64,000 nucleotides of DNA from positions 1 to 64,000 of the forward strand of contig NZ_SSNH01000002.1 of assembly GCF_005877005.1 (NCBI RefSeq), in the 5' to 3' direction. A model generated the notes under the pieces. It saw only the letters and a program-made list of their open reading frames with translations, searched no databases and was not told where the DNA came from. This stretch comes from Sinomonas susongensis (GTDB lineage Bacteria > Actinomycetota > Actinomycetes > Actinomycetales > Micrococcaceae). Within the stretch, counting starts at the first letter, position 1, and every line of letters starts with the position of its first letter. Positions 17,017 to 30,157 of this stretch are shown here, piece after piece. A program made the translations under genes and the position numbers.

Positions 17017-19002
17017 CTACCAGATCTCGACGCGCTCCTCGGGCGGGAGCCACATGCCGTCGCCTTCGCTGACCTCGAAGGCCTCGTGGAATGCCGTGAG
17101 GTTCTTGGCGATGACGTTGGTGCGGAATTCGTTGGGGGAGTGGGGGTCGATCGCGAGCCTGCGGATGGACTCCTCGGGACGGCACACCTGGCGCCAGACC
17201 GTGGCCCATGAGATGAAGAAGCGCTGTGCGCCGGTCAGCCCGTCGATGACGGGCGCCTCCGTGCCGCCGAGGTGGAGGCGGTAGGCCTTGAACGCGATGC
17301 CCAGGCCCCCCAGGTCCCCGATGTTCTCGCCGAGGGTCAGCTTGCCGTTCACGGTGTGCCCCGGGGCTTCGCTGGGGGAGAGGACTTCGAACTGCTCGAC
17401 GAGCTTCGCGGTCAGGGCGTCGAAGGCCTCCCGGTCTGCGTCCGTCCACCAGTTGCGAAGTGCTCCGGTCCCGTCGAACTGCGAGCCCTGATCGTCGAAC
17501 CCGTGTCCGATCTCATGCCCGATGACGGCCCCGATGCCTCCGTAGTTGACGGCGGGGTCCGCGCCCGGGTGGTAGAACGGCGGCTGGAGGATCGCTGCGG
17601 GGAAGACGATCTCATTCATGAGCGGGTGGTAGTACGCGTTGACGGTCTGGGGGGTCATGAGCCACTTGATGCGGTCGACGGGCTTCCCGATCTCATCGAG
17701 CAGCCGGTCGAGCTCGCCGGCGTGGGCGCGGCGCACGTTGCCGAGGAGGTCCTTCTCGTCGATCTCGACGGCGGAGAAGTCGATCCACTCGTCCGGGTAG
17801 CCGATCTTCGGGTGGAAGGCCTCGAGCTTCTCGAGCGCCCGCTCACGGGTCTCCGGGCCCATCCAGGAGAGGACGGAGATGCTCTGCCCATACGCCTCGA
17901 CGATGTCGGCGACGAGCTTCTGCATCGATTCCTTGTGCTCCGCCGGGAAGTGGCGCTCGACGTACAGGCGCCCCACCGCCATCCCGAGCCCGTTCTCCAC
18001 GGTCGCGACGCCGCGCTTCCACCGCTCCTTGTTCTCCGGGGTCCCGCTCAGTACCGTGCCGTAGAAGGCGAAGTGGCGGTCGACGAATTCGGGCGAGAGG
18101 TACGGTGCCGACGCGGAGACCACGTGGGCCGTGAGCCAGAGCTTCCACTCGTCGAGGGGCACCTCGGCGAGCATGGGGCCGATGCCCGAGAGGAAGTCCG
18201 GGTTTCCGACGACGAGCTCCGCCCGGGCGTGGTCCTCGACGCCGGTTGCCTCCGCCCACGTCACGAAGTGCGGGAAGACGGTGGTCGCTTCCTCCTGGGT
18301 GAACAGGTTGTAGGTCTTCTGCGGATCGCGCAGCGTCACCCGGTCCCAGTGCAGTCGCGCGAGCCTCTCCTCGAGGCGAACGACGGCGGCCGCATCCTCG
18401 GCGGGCGACGTCCGGCCCACGAGGGCGAAGACGTCGGCGAGGTAGGTGCGGTAGGACTCGCGGACTTCGGCGAACCGCTCCTCGCGGTAGTACGACTCGT
18501 CCGGGAGGCCGAGGCCGCCCTGCGAGAGGTACAGGAGCACCCGGTCGGGATTCCCGGCGTCGGGGGCCGCATAGTATCCGAACAGCCCTTCGCTGCCACC
18601 GCGCCCCAACCGCGCCGAGGTACGCACGAGCTCCTCGGCGTCGGCGATCGCGTCCACCTCGGCGAGCAGCGCCTTGAGCGGCTCGGAGCCAAGCTCGGCG
18701 ACGCGCTCCTCGTCCATGAACGATCGGTACAGCGCACCGATCTTCTCCTCGTCGGAACCCGGGGCGTGCTCGCTTTCGGCGAGCTCCTCGATGAGGGCGC
18801 GCACGTCTTCCTCGGCGCGGTCGCGGAGCTGCACGAAGGTACCGACCAAGGCCCGGTCAGACGGGATCTGGGTCTCGCGGAGCCACGCACCGTTGACGTG
18901 TCGGTACAGGTCGTCCTGGGCTCGGACAGTCTCGTCGAAGAACTCGCGGTCGACGCCGGACGGGGCGACAGGGCTGGACGGCGCGACAGGGCTGTCTGTC
19001 AT
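17017..19002 (-). CDS. M13 family zinc metallopeptidase (PepO/neprilysin-like)
   Basis: The 661-residue protein has the gluzincin motif VIGHEIGHGFDDQGSQFD, where HEIGH binds zinc. The third ligand is in GENIGDLGG, and substrate-binding NAYYHP and PAAILQPPFY are present. Neprilysin/PepO enzymes cleave small peptides. No signal peptide or N-terminal membrane helix is visible, so a cytoplasmic location is likely, as for many actinobacterial members. GAGGAGG stands four bases before the ATG. It is divergent from the leuA leader and leuA. Confidence 0.95.
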   Translation of the reverse strand: MTDSPVAPSSPVAPSGVDREFFDETVRAQDDLYRHVNGAWLRETQIPSDRALVGTFVQLRDRAEEDVRALIEELAESEHAPGSDEEKIGALYRSFMDEERVAELGSEPLKALLAEVDAIADAEELVRTSARLGRGGSEGLFGYYAAPDAGNPDRVLLYLSQGGLGLPDESYYREERFAEVRESYRTYLADVFALVGRTSPAEDAAAVVRLEERLARLHWDRVTLRDPQKTYNLFTQEEATTVFPHFVTWAEATGVEDHARAELVVGNPDFLSGIGPMLAEVPLDEWKLWLTAHVVSASAPYLSPEFVDRHFAFYGTVLSGTPENKERWKRGVATVENGLGMAVGRLYVERHFPAEHKESMQKLVADIVEAYGQSISVLSWMGPETRERALEKLEAFHPKIGYPDEWIDFSAVEIDEKDLLGNVRRAHAGELDRLLDEIGKPVDRIKWLMTPQTVNAYYHPLMNEIVFPAAILQPPFYHPGADPAVNYGGIGAVIGHEIGHGFDDQGSQFDGTGALRNWWTDADREAFDALTAKLVEQFEVLSPSEAPGHTVNGKLTLGENIGDLGGLGIAFKAYRLHLGGTEAPVIDGLTGAQRFFISWATVWRQVCRPEESIRRLAIDPHSPNEFRTNVIAKNLTAFHEAFEVSEGDGMWLPPEERVEIW

Positions 19003-19106
19003 GGTGCCTCCTCAGGCATGCTCGGATGGCTTCATCTTAGGCAGGCAGCCGGCCGAAGGCGGGGCTGCTCGCCCGGACGCTCTGGAGGCCGTGCTATCGT
19101 GACGCT

Positions 19107-19160
19107 GTGCCACACGCGCAGCGCCTTCTCCTTCTTAGCTGCCGTGGCGGGGCCCAGTAG
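19107..19160 (+). CDS. Leader peptide of leuA (leucine attenuation)
   Basis: A 17-codon frame starting with GTG encodes MPHAQRLLLLSCRGGAQ and stops at 19158-19160, 111 bases before the leuA ATG. Four consecutive leucine codons (CTT CTC CTT CTT) are exactly what ribosome-stalling control of leucine synthesis needs, and actinobacterial leuA genes are known to carry such leaders. A TATCGT box ends six bases before the GTG, so the transcript may be leaderless. Downstream RNA folding was not computed. The peptide is too short to have been kept by chance frames alone, but expression is inferred. Confidence 0.8.
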   Translation: MPHAQRLLLLSCRGGAQ

Positions 19161-21026
<1,866 letters not shown>

Positions 21027-21033
21027 CCCTCGT

Positions 21034-21066
21034 GCGGTGCCCCGCCCGGTCCGGGTGGGGCACCGC
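21034..21066 (+). terminator. Hairpin after leuA
   Basis: A GC-rich inverted repeat (21034-21049 against 21051-21066) begins seven bases after the leuA stop. The stem GCGGTGCCCCGCCC pairs with GGGTGGGGCACCGC through one wobble. It separates leuA from recO, whose start lies 26 bases further on. Confidence 0.65.
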
Positions 21067-21091
21067 GCGCACCGGTGGGAGAATAGGCTCC

Positions 21092-21889
21092 ATGGCCGAA
21101 TCGACGTTCGCTGCGCGGAGCTACCGCGACGACGGCGTCGTCCTCCGCACCCACCGGCTCGGCGAGGCCGATCGCATCATCGTGCTCCTCACGAAGCATC
21201 ACGGGCAGGTCCGTGCTGTGGCGCGCGGGGTGCGGCGAACGGGCAGTCGCTTCGGCGCGAGGCTCGAGCCATTCATGGTCGCCGACGTCCAGCTCGTGCG
21301 CGGGCGCTCCCTCGAGGTGGTGGGCCAGGCAGTGGCCAGGGGAACCTACGGTCAGGACATTGCCGCAGACTATTCCCGCTACACTGCGGCGGCCGCCATG
21401 GCCGAGACGGCTGAACGCCTCACCGCAAACGACGGCGAAGCCTCACTCCCGCACTATCAGCTCCTTGTCGGGGCGCTCGCCGCGCTGAGCCGAGGTGCGC
21501 ACGCTCCGGAGCTCATCCTCGACTCGTACCTCCTGCGCGCCCTGTCGACGGCGGGGTGGGCGCCGAGCTTCACGGACTGCGCGCGCTGCGGGGAGCCCGG
21601 ACCGCATTCTGCCTTCTCCGCGGCCCTCGGCGGCATCGTCTGCCACGAGTGCCGCCCGCCCGGATCTCCGTCGCCTGCTCCCGAGACGGTGCGGCTGCTC
21701 GCTGCCCTCCTCTCCGGAGACTGGTCGGTTGCGGATCCGTCGGCCTCGGGCAGCCGCCGGGAGGCCTCGGGCCTCGTGGCCGCGTATGTCCAGTGGCACC
21801 TCGAGCGCGCTGTCCGCTCGCTCAGGCTCGTCGAGCGGAACGCCGAGCCTGATTCCTCCCCGATCCGACAGGAGACCAGCAGCACGTGA
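21092..21889 (+). CDS. recO: DNA repair protein RecO
   Basis: The 265-residue product loads RecA with RecF and RecR in gap repair. The N-terminal OB fold reads [20 protein letters not shown]. The zinc site CARCGEPG and CHECRPP lies in the C-terminal half, followed by a helical tail ([18 protein letters not shown]). The ATG at 21092 follows GTGGGAGAA. The last four bases overlap the GTG of uppS, so the two are translationally coupled. Confidence 0.93.
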   Translation: MAESTFAARSYRDDGVVLRTHRLGEADRIIVLLTKHHGQVRAVARGVRRTGSRFGARLEPFMVADVQLVRGRSLEVVGQAVARGTYGQDIAADYSRYTAAAAMAETAERLTANDGEASLPHYQLLVGALAALSRGAHAPELILDSYLLRALSTAGWAPSFTDCARCGEPGPHSAFSAALGGIVCHECRPPGSPSPAPETVRLLAALLSGDWSVADPSASGSRREASGLVAAYVQWHLERAVRSLRLVERNAEPDSSPIRQETSST

Positions 21890-22689
21890 GAATGACCCGC
21901 CGCCAGGCGCACCCCACGGTGGCCCCCTATCCGCACCCCTCGGGGGCCCGGCCCCCGGCGATCCCCCAAGAGTTCGTCCCGCGCCACGTCGCCATCGTCA
22001 TGGACGGCAATGGCCGCTGGGCCAACCAACGGGGGCTTCCCCGCATCGAGGGCCACAGGGCGGGGGAGCCGGCCCTCTTGGACGTAGTCGCGGGTGCGAT
22101 CGAGATCGGCATCGAATACGTGTCGGTGTACGCGTTCTCGACCGAGAACTGGCGGCGGTCACCGGAGGAGGTCCGTTTCCTCATGGGCTTCAACCGCGAC
22201 GTCCTTCGCCGGCAGCGCGACACGATGAACTCCTGGGGTGTGCGGGTGCGATGGGCGGGCCGGCGCCCCAAGCTCTGGGGCTCGGTCATCCGCGAACTGG
22301 AAGAGGCCGAGGAACTCACCCGCGGCAACACGAAGTGCCACCTCACGATGTGCGTGAACTACGGCGGCAGGGCGGAGATCGCCGACGCCGCGGCGGCCAT
22401 CGCCCGCGACGTCGCCGCGGGCACGCTCAGCCCGCGCTCTGTCACCGAGAAGACGGTGCAGCGCTATCTCGACGAGCCGGACCTGCCGGACATCGACCTG
22501 TTCCTGCGGAGCTCGGGGGAGCAGCGCCTGAGCAACTTCATGCTGTGGCAGTCGGCCTATGCCGAGATGGTCTTCATGGACACCCTGTGGCCTGACGTCG
22601 ACAGGCGCACCCTCTGGGAGGCCGTCGAGATCTACGCGCGGCGTGACCGTCGGTACGGCGGCGCCGTCGATCGAGCCCCTGGGGCCTGA
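21886..22689 (+). CDS. uppS: Isoprenyl transferase (undecaprenyl diphosphate synthase family)
   Basis: The 267-residue enzyme makes long-chain cis-polyprenyl diphosphate, the carrier for cell-wall precursors. [20 protein letters not shown] holds the catalytic aspartate, [14 protein letters not shown] is the next signature, and [22 protein letters not shown] binds the substrate diphosphate. The GTG start overlaps recO. Actinobacteria often have two cis-prenyltransferases; this is the recO-linked one, so it could be the Z,E,Z,Z-decaprenyl rather than a strict C55 enzyme. Confidence 0.92.
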   Translation: MRMTRRQAHPTVAPYPHPSGARPPAIPQEFVPRHVAIVMDGNGRWANQRGLPRIEGHRAGEPALLDVVAGAIEIGIEYVSVYAFSTENWRRSPEEVRFLMGFNRDVLRRQRDTMNSWGVRVRWAGRRPKLWGSVIRELEEAEELTRGNTKCHLTMCVNYGGRAEIADAAAAIARDVAAGTLSPRSVTEKTVQRYLDEPDLPDIDLFLRSSGEQRLSNFMLWQSAYAEMVFMDTLWPDVDRRTLWEAVEIYARRDRRYGGAVDRAPGA

Positions 22690-22692
22690 CAC

Positions 22693-23694
22693 TCAGCCGG
22701 AGGCACCGAGCACGCTGTCGAACCACGCGCCGAGGCGTGCATACGCCCCCCGCCGGACGCTCGGGGCCGAGAGCAGCACGTCGTGCAGTCCGCCCTCGAC
22801 GAGCAGTTCGTCGAGCGACTGGCACACGGCCCTCGCCGCGCGGCGCATCGGACCGATCGCGAGGACCGCGTCGCGCCATCGCATGTGCTCGCGCCAGATC
22901 AGCCCGGTGTCGCTGCGCGTCGAGGCGAGGAGGACGGCGGGAATCGCGATGCGCGGGCCGGCCAAGAGTTCGCGTTGGGCCGAGAGGACCCCGTAGAGCC
23001 AGCCGGCCCTGATGGGAAAGGCCGTCCGGGGCCGGAGATCCTCGCGCAGGTCCCATTCGCCGCCTGCCTCCCGGGCGACCGCCCGCCAGAAGTAGCCGCG
23101 GGAGGGGAGGGGTATGACCTGGTCCGGGTTCGCCGTCGCCCGCGCTGCCAGAGCCAACTCGAGCATCCGCCCAGCGGTGCGGCCGCCGTGGGGCACGAGC
23201 CAGGGACTGCTCAGGACGAGCGCTGAAAGCCGCTCAGGGCGCCGCTGGGCTTCCAGGGCGACGGCTAGGCCGCCGGTGGAATGACCCATGAGCACGACGC
23301 GGGTTGCGCCTTCCCCCTCGACGGCATCGAGGGCTGCCTCGATGCTCTCGAGATAGTGCTCCGCGGAGGGCACGTAGCCGGGCCGGCCGCCGGGACGAAG
23401 GCTTCGTCCATGCTCGGGGAGGTCGAGGGCGTAGAACCGCCACCCGCGTGCCACGGCGAACTCCGCGAGTTCCGTGTTGAAGTAGTAGTCGCTCCAGCCG
23501 TGGACGTACAGGAGGGCCGTGTCGCACAGGAGCGCTGTGTTCTGCACGGCTGGCCGGGCCCGGGCTGAATCCCCGTCGTCCCGGCCCGCTGCCGAGTGCA
23601 CGAAACGGACAAGCGTTCCCGCCGGACCCGAGTCCGCCAGCAGCGCACGCTGCTCGAATCCCGCCCCCAGGAAGTCCGCTCTCCAGTCCTCCAT
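22693..23694 (-). CDS. Alpha/beta hydrolase (serine aminopeptidase S33 / monoglyceride lipase type)
   Basis: The 333-residue protein shows LLYVHGWSDYYFN (oxyanion region), FYALDLPEHGRSLRPG and the nucleophile elbow VVLMGHSTGG. The acid and histidine are expected near the C-terminus (ASTRSDTGL and EGGLHDVLLS). The arrangement resembles lysophospholipase/monoacylglycerol lipase proteins; the substrate is unknown. I chose the ATG at 23694 because AGGAGGGGAG lies just upstream. It converges with uppS, three bases apart, and is divergent from pyrD. Confidence 0.8.
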   Translation of the reverse strand: MEDWRADFLGAGFEQRALLADSGPAGTLVRFVHSAAGRDDGDSARARPAVQNTALLCDTALLYVHGWSDYYFNTELAEFAVARGWRFYALDLPEHGRSLRPGGRPGYVPSAEHYLESIEAALDAVEGEGATRVVLMGHSTGGLAVALEAQRRPERLSALVLSSPWLVPHGGRTAGRMLELALAARATANPDQVIPLPSRGYFWRAVAREAGGEWDLREDLRPRTAFPIRAGWLYGVLSAQRELLAGPRIAIPAVLLASTRSDTGLIWREHMRWRDAVLAIGPMRRAARAVCQSLDELLVEGGLHDVLLSAPSVRRGAYARLGAWFDSVLGASG

Positions 23695-23782
23695 CTCCCC
23701 TCCTCGCCGCACACCTGAAGAACCCATTTGAAGGATAGGTGCCGTTTTGTCGCGCGGACTGCGGCTGGGGGAGACTTGGGGC

Positions 23783-24848
<1,066 letters not shown>

Positions 24849-24874
<26 letters not shown>

Positions 24875-25436
24875 CCTGAGGCTTCGGCAGCCGGAGCGGC
24901 CGGAACTGCAGCGCCCGCATCGACCCGTACCACACGGTCCCACGCTCGACCTCGCCGAACTTCGCCGTCAGCCGCTTCTTGAGGATGCGCGAAAGCCAGA
25001 GCGTGTCGAGGATGACGAGGATGAAGACGATCCAGAACGCGGCGAGGATGTAGACCTGCGCGGCGCTCGCTTGGGGGACGATGAACGAGATCACGACGAA
25101 CGCAAGCGCGCCGAACATGAGGTACTCGCCGATGTTGATGCGAGCGTCGACGGTGTCACGTGCAAAGCGCTTCTGCGGTCCACGGTCCTTGAGCGGAAGG
25201 TGGCGTTCGTCGCCTGTCTGTAGGGCCTGGCGCACTCGCATCCGCTCGTCGGCCGCAGCCTGCCGTTCGGCTGCGCGCGACGCCTTCCGGTCAGTGGGCA
25301 CGAGCGGACGACGGCGGGCCGCCTCCCGGTCCTTGCGCCGGGGGGTCGGCGCCCCCTTGCCGACGAGCGGGGCAGTCGGCTTCTCCTCAGGCTGCCCGGC
25401 GCTCTCGACGGCGGGCTCGTTCTTTCGTCCAAACAC
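24849..25436 (-). CDS. DUF3043 family membrane protein
   Basis: The 195-residue protein has a basic, disordered N-terminal half (RRKDREAARRRPLVP, DRKASRAAERQAAAD) and two membrane helices near residues 105-145 (LMFGALAFVVISFIV and VYILAAFWIVFILVILDTL). It is a conserved actinobacterial family of unknown function. Two adjacent GTG codons could start it. I prefer 25436 because a TATCCT box stands exactly six bases upstream, the pattern seen at other probable leaderless starts here; 25439 would add one residue. Confidence 0.8.
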
Positions 25437-25495
25437 CACTCAAGGATAGCCGTCGAGAGGGCTCGGGCGGCGCGTCGACTGGAGCGGGCCGACCG

Positions 25496-25524
25496 TTGAT
25501 GCCCCAACACGCGGCTTGTACTGT
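25496..25524 (+). promoter_or_regulatory. Promoter of the M20 peptidase gene (probable leaderless transcript)
   Basis: TTGATG at 25496-25501 and TACTGT at 25519-25524 are separated by 17 bases. Six bases after the -10 box the ATG at 25531 begins. Transcription would therefore start at or next to the start codon, and there is no Shine-Dalgarno sequence. Confidence 0.6.
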
Positions 25525-25530
25525 GAAGCC

Positions 25531-26934
25531 ATGATTTCAGATTCGCCAGCCCTCGCGCCGGATGTCGTCAGTGAGCTCCGGAAGGCAGTCGAGCGCCGCT
25601 TCGACGCCACTCTCGCGGAGCTCATGGAGCTCGCGTCCATCCCGGGCATCGCGTGGGATGCCTTCGACCCGGGCGAGCTCGAGCGGAGCGCCCAAGCCGT
25701 CGCCAAGCTCGCCGCCGCAGCCGGGCTCGACGGCGTCGAGATCCTCCGGGCCGAGCGGCCGGACGGCAAGCCAGGGGGACCAGCCGTCGTCGCACGCCGC
25801 GCCGCCGCGCCCGGCAAGCCGACCGTCCTGCTGTACGCCCACCACGACGTGCAGCCACCGGGGGACCTCTCCCTCTGGAACTCGGCGCCATTCACCCCCG
25901 AGGTGCGCGGCGCCCGAGTGTTCGGACGCGGCGTCGCGGACGACAAGGCCGGCGTCATGGTCCATCTCGCCGCCTGGCGCGCCGTCTCGGAAGTCCTCAG
26001 CGACGCAGCGGGGGTGGGTGTGACGCTCTTCGTGGAAGGCGAGGAGGAGGCCGGGTCGCCGAGCTTCCGGAAGTTCCTCGAGACGTACCGCGAGCGACTG
26101 GCGGCCGATGTCATCGTCGTGGCGGACTCGAGCAACTGGTCGGTGGGCACGCCAGCGCTCACGACGAGCCTGCGCGGACTCGTGGACGGGACGTTCGAAG
26201 TCCGTGTGCTGAGCCACGCGGTCCACTCCGGGGTCTTCGGGGGACCCGTGCTCGACGCGCCGACCCTGCTGGCTCGGCTCATCGCGACGCTCCACGACGA
26301 GGAAGGGAACGTCGCAGTCTCCGGCCTCGTGGCGGCCGCCGACCCTGATGTGGAGTACCCGGAAGAGCAGTACCGCGCGGACGCCGGGGTGCTCGACGGC
26401 GTCCGGCTCGCGGGGAGCGGAAGCATCGCGGCCAGGCTCTGGAGCCGTCCCGCGCTCTCGATCATCGGCATCGACGCGCCAGCAGTCGCCGTCTCCTCCA
26501 ATACGATCCAGCCGGCTGCCCGAGCGAAGTTCAGCCTCCGCCTCGCGCCCGGGCAGGACCCCGACGCGGCCATGGACGCCGTGCGGCGCCACCTCGAGGC
26601 CCACGTGCCCTTCGGAGCCAAGCTCGAGTTCACACCGGGGGAGCGGGGCAACCCCTACCTTGCGGACACCGGCTCGCCCGCCGCCCGTGTAGCGCTCGAC
26701 GCCCTCCGCAGCGCGTGGGGGGTGGATCCTGTCCAGATGGGAATGGGAGGCTCCATTCCCTTTGTTGCAGATTTGAAGGAGGTGTTCCCTGCCGCCGAGG
26801 TCCTCATCACCGGAGTGGAGGACCCCGACAGCAGGGCGCACAGCGCCAACGAGTCGCTGCATGTCGAGGAATTCAAGCGGTGCATCGTCGCGGAGGCGCT
26901 CGTGCTGGCCGCGTTGGGCGCTAGGAAGGGTTAG
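25531..26934 (+). CDS. M20 family dipeptidase / metallopeptidase
   Basis: The 467-residue protein is a di-zinc hydrolase of the M20 family. LLYAHHDVQPPGDLSLW carries the first metal ligand, GRGVADDKAGVMVHL the bridging aspartate, and VEGEEEAGSPSF the catalytic glutamate with the next ligand. A lid domain (residues about 210-340) includes HAVHSGVFGGPV. It resembles carboxypeptidase/carnosinase-type dipeptidases; the substrate is not visible. The ATG at 25531 sits right after a promoter; an upstream TTG at 25516 overlaps the -10 box and is rejected. Confidence 0.9.
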   Translation: MISDSPALAPDVVSELRKAVERRFDATLAELMELASIPGIAWDAFDPGELERSAQAVAKLAAAAGLDGVEILRAERPDGKPGGPAVVARRAAAPGKPTVLLYAHHDVQPPGDLSLWNSAPFTPEVRGARVFGRGVADDKAGVMVHLAAWRAVSEVLSDAAGVGVTLFVEGEEEAGSPSFRKFLETYRERLAADVIVVADSSNWSVGTPALTTSLRGLVDGTFEVRVLSHAVHSGVFGGPVLDAPTLLARLIATLHDEEGNVAVSGLVAAADPDVEYPEEQYRADAGVLDGVRLAGSGSIAARLWSRPALSIIGIDAPAVAVSSNTIQPAARAKFSLRLAPGQDPDAAMDAVRRHLEAHVPFGAKLEFTPGERGNPYLADTGSPAARVALDALRSAWGVDPVQMGMGGSIPFVADLKEVFPAAEVLITGVEDPDSRAHSANESLHVEEFKRCIVAEALVLAALGARKG

Positions 26935-26991
26935 CGCCTATCGCCGACGCCGCCGTAGCATGGAAGCAAGGGACAGAGGGAAGGGTATGGA

Positions 26992-27357
26992 ATGAGCACT
27001 GCAACCAACGAGACGACCGAGGCCATCGGCTCGCACGAAGTGACCCTCACCGAGGTCGCTGCGGGCAAGGTCCGCAGCCTGCTTGAGCAGGAGGGCCGCA
27101 CCGATCTCCGCCTGCGGGTCGCCGTCCAGCCGGGCGGATGCTCGGGCCTCATCTACCAGCTCTACTTCGACGAGCGGCTCCTCGACGGTGACGCTGTCCG
27201 TGACTTCGACGGTGTCGAGGTCGTGGTGGACAAGATGAGCGTGCCCTACCTCGCGGGCGCGAGCATCGACTTCGAGGACACCATCTCGAAGCAGGGATTC
27301 ACGATCGACAACCCCAACGCGCAGGGTTCGTGCGCGTGCGGCGACTCGTTCCACTGA
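26992..27357 (+). CDS. erpA: Iron-sulfur cluster insertion protein ErpA (HesB/IscA type)
   Basis: The 121-residue product is an A-type carrier that delivers iron-sulfur clusters to target enzymes. The three conserved cysteines are in QPGGCSGLIYQ and GSCACGDSF. The stretch VSLLEQEG-like helix followed by LRLRVAVQPGGCSG is the family core. AGGGAAGGG precedes the ATG. It lies upstream of the cytochrome oxidase genes but is separated by a hairpin, so it is probably transcribed alone. Confidence 0.9.
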   Translation: MSTATNETTEAIGSHEVTLTEVAAGKVRSLLEQEGRTDLRLRVAVQPGGCSGLIYQLYFDERLLDGDAVRDFDGVEVVVDKMSVPYLAGASIDFEDTISKQGFTIDNPNAQGSCACGDSFH

Positions 27358-27369
27358 CCTGTTGCCGCG

Positions 27370-27430
27370 TGCATGTCGGCCGTGTCTTCTGACAGCCCCT
27401 CAGGGGCCCGGAAGGCACGGCCGACGTGCA
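27370..27430. terminator. Inverted repeat between erpA and ctaC
   Basis: A 15-base repeat (27370-27384 against 27416-27430, one wobble) flanks a 31-base interior that can itself pair (CCCCT with AGGGG). It begins 13 bases after the erpA stop. I read it as a terminator with a branched stem; an additional role in ctaC regulation cannot be excluded. Confidence 0.55.
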
Positions 27431-27570
27431 TGTGCAGGATGTGGGTAATTCCTTTGCGATGGCTGTAAGCTCTACACCGAGTAGTAAAACTATGCCGCCG
27501 GGGAGCGAGTTGCTGCGGGTATTTCCGTGGCCGAGAGAGCCGGCCGAAGCATCAAGAGGAAGGGCCGTCT

Positions 27571-28428
27571 GTGAGGTCGCAGAACCGAACCAGCAGCCAG
27601 CGCACTCGAATCATCACGGTAGCTTCCGTTGCCGTTGCAGGAGCGCTCGCACTGTCTGGATGTACAAGTCAGGTACAGAACGGCTGGCTGCCGGGATCGC
27701 GGGATACGACTAGCAACACAGGCATGGTCACCGACCTCTGGGTCAACTCGTGGATCGCTGCCCTCGCGGTCGGCGCCGTCACGTGGGGCCTGATCCTCTG
27801 GTGCATCATCGCGTACCGCAGGCGGAAGGGAACAGTCGGCTTCCCCCGCCAGACGAGCTACAACCTGCCGCTCGAGATCTTCTACACGGCGATCCCCCTC
27901 TTCCTCGTCGTGGTCTTCTTCTACTTCACCGACCGTGACCAGCGCGCGATCGACAACCCCAACGCCAACCCCGACGTGACGATCAACGTCGTGGGCAAGC
28001 AGTGGTCCTGGGACTTCAACTACAAGCAGGGCGGGATCATCAAGGAGAACGCCTACGAGGCGGGAACCCAGACGCACCTCAACGGCACGCCAGTTGATCT
28101 CAACACCCTCCCGACGCTCTACCTCCCCGTCGGCAAGACCGTGACGCTCGACCTCACATCGCGTGACGTCATCCACTCGTTCTGGGTCCCTGCGTTCCTC
28201 CAGAAGCGTGATGTGATCCCGGGCCACCCGAACACCATGTACTTCACGCCGGAGAAGGTGGGCACGTACGAAGGCAAGTGTGCCGAGCTCTGCGGCGAAT
28301 ACCATTCCGAGATGCTGTTCCGCGTGAAGGTCGTCTCGGAGGCCGACTTCCAGGCTCACCTCGCGGGGCTGCCCAAGGGTCTGCTGGACACGACGTACGA
28401 CCGCAACCCGGATCTGAATCAGAAGTAA
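27571..28428 (+). CDS. ctaC: Cytochrome c oxidase subunit II
   Basis: The 285-residue subunit carries the CuA centre that accepts electrons from cytochrome c. The start has a signal with lipobox LALSGC, so it is probably lipid-anchored. Two membrane helices follow ([20 protein letters not shown] and [18 protein letters not shown]). [10 protein letters not shown] is the aromatic electron-entry region, and [12 protein letters not shown] holds the CuA ligands. The GTG at 27571 opens a ctaC-ctaD-ctaF operon with 10-base and 1-base junctions. Confidence 0.95.
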   Translation: MRSQNRTSSQRTRIITVASVAVAGALALSGCTSQVQNGWLPGSRDTTSNTGMVTDLWVNSWIAALAVGAVTWGLILWCIIAYRRRKGTVGFPRQTSYNLPLEIFYTAIPLFLVVVFFYFTDRDQRAIDNPNANPDVTINVVGKQWSWDFNYKQGGIIKENAYEAGTQTHLNGTPVDLNTLPTLYLPVGKTVTLDLTSRDVIHSFWVPAFLQKRDVIPGHPNTMYFTPEKVGTYEGKCAELCGEYHSEMLFRVKVVSEADFQAHLAGLPKGLLDTTYDRNPDLNQK

Positions 28429-28438
28429 GGGAATCATC

Positions 28439-30157
28439 GTGGCTACCTATACACAGTCGCCCTCGGCCGGGGCACTCAATGCGCCGGTCGTGCCGCGGTC
28501 CAAGGGACGCATCATCGTCAACTGGATCACCTCGACCGACCACAAGACGATCGGGTACATGTACCTGATCGCGTCGTTCATCTTCTTCTGCCTCGGCGGC
28601 GTGATGGCGCTCCTGATCCGGGCCGAGCTCTTCGAGCCCGGCATGCAGATCCTGCAGACGAAGGAGCAGTACAACCAGCTCTTCACGATGCACGGCACGG
28701 TCATGCTGCTCATGTTCGCGACGCCGCTCTTCGCCGGCTTCGCGAACGTGATCATGCCGCTCCAGATCGGTGCTCCCGACGTCGCGTTCCCGCGCCTCAA
28801 CGCGCTTGCCTTCTGGTTCTTCCTCTTCGGCTCCTCGATTGCGGTCGCCGGCTTCATCACCCCCCAGGGGGCTGCGTCCTTCGGGTGGTTCGCCTACGCC
28901 CCACTGTCAGACACAACGTTCACGCCGGGCATCGGCGGTGATCTATGGGTCTTCGGCCTGGCACTGTCCGGCTTCGGAACCATTCTGGGCGCGGTCAACT
29001 TCATCACGACGATCATCTGCATGCGTGCTCCCGGCATGACGATGTGGCGCATGCCGATCTTCACGTGGAACACGCTCATCACCGCGATCCTCGTGCTCAT
29101 GGCCTTCCCGCCTCTCGCCGCCGCCCTCTTCGGCCTCGGCGCGGACCGTCGATTCGGCGCCCACATCTTCGACCCTGAGAACGGCGGAGCCATTCTCTGG
29201 CAGCACCTGTTCTGGTTCTTCGGCCACCCCGAGGTGTACATCATCGCGCTGCCGTTCTTCGGCATCGTCTCGGAGATCTTCCCCGTCTTCAGCCGCAAGC
29301 CGATCTTCGGCTACAAGGGCCTCGTCTTCGCGACGATCTCCATCGCCGCCCTCTCCGTGACAGTGTGGGCACACCACATGTACGTCACCGGCGCCGTGCT
29401 GCTGCCGTTCTTCTCCTTCATGACGATGCTCATCGCGGTTCCGACCGGTGTGAAGTTCTTCAACTGGATCGGAACGATGTGGCGGGGCTCGATCACCTTC
29501 GAGACTCCGATGCTGTGGAGCCTCGGCTTCCTCATCACGTTCCTCTTCGGCGGCCTCACTGGCATCATCCTGGCTTCGCCGCCGCTCGACTTCCACGTCT
29601 CGGACACGTACTTCGTCGTCGCCCACTTCCACTACGTGGTGTTCGGAACCGTCGTGTTCGCTATGTTCGCGGGGTTCTACTTCTGGTGGCCCAAGTGGAC
29701 GGGCAAGATGCTCAACGAGCGGCTTGGCAAGATCCACTTCTGGCTCCTGCTCATCGGCTTCCACGGAACGTTCCTCATCCAGCACTGGCTGGGCGTCATG
29801 GGCATGCCGCGACGGTACGCCGACTACCTGCCGCAGGATGGCTTCACCTGGATGAACCAGTTCTCCACGATCTCCTCGTTCGTCCTCGGTGCGTCGCTCA
29901 TCCCGTTCTTCTGGAACGTGTACATCACCGCCCGCAGCGGCAAGCGTGTGACCGTCGACGATCCGTGGGGCTTCGGCGCTTCCCTCGAGTGGGCCACTTC
30001 GTGCCCGCCGCCGCGCCACAACTTCACGTCGCTGCCTCGTATCCGTTCGGAGCGCCCGGCGCTTGACCTCCATCACCCGGAGCTCTCGATGGCAGGCTCG
30101 ATCCAGCACGCGCAGACGGCCGCGGCCGTGACCGCTGACCGGAAGGAAACGCACTAG
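28439..30157 (+). CDS. ctaD: Cytochrome c oxidase subunit I (aa3 type)
   Basis: The 572-residue subunit contains heme a, heme a3 and CuB. Twelve membrane helices are expected, and the ligand-bearing ones are visible: [30 protein letters not shown] (with the CuB histidine and the Tyr of the Tyr-His crosslink), [11 protein letters not shown] and [11 protein letters not shown]. The start is GTG. It overlaps ctaF by one base. The product forms the membrane core of the aerobic terminal oxidase and works with QcrABC in the actinobacterial III2IV2 supercomplex. Confidence 0.97.
   Translation: MATYTQSPSAGALNAPVVPRSKGRIIVNWITSTDHKTIGYMYLIASFIFFCLGGVMALLIRAELFEPGMQILQTKEQYNQLFTMHGTVMLLMFATPLFAGFANVIMPLQIGAPDVAFPRLNALAFWFFLFGSSIAVAGFITPQGAASFGWFAYAPLSDTTFTPGIGGDLWVFGLALSGFGTILGAVNFITTIICMRAPGMTMWRMPIFTWNTLITAILVLMAFPPLAAALFGLGADRRFGAHIFDPENGGAILWQHLFWFFGHPEVYIIALPFFGIVSEIFPVFSRKPIFGYKGLVFATISIAALSVTVWAHHMYVTGAVLLPFFSFMTMLIAVPTGVKFFNWIGTMWRGSITFETPMLWSLGFLITFLFGGLTGIILASPPLDFHVSDTYFVVAHFHYVVFGTVVFAMFAGFYFWWPKWTGKMLNERLGKIHFWLLLIGFHGTFLIQHWLGVMGMPRRYADYLPQDGFTWMNQFSTISSFVLGASLIPFFWNVYITARSGKRVTVDDPWGFGASLEWATSCPPPRHNFTSLPRIRSERPALDLHHPELSMAGSIQHAQTAAAVTADRKETH

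Noticed and set aside
27490-27570. Second small gene before ctaC
   Set aside because: Open frames here lack a ribosome site and family features; the region is the ctaC leader.
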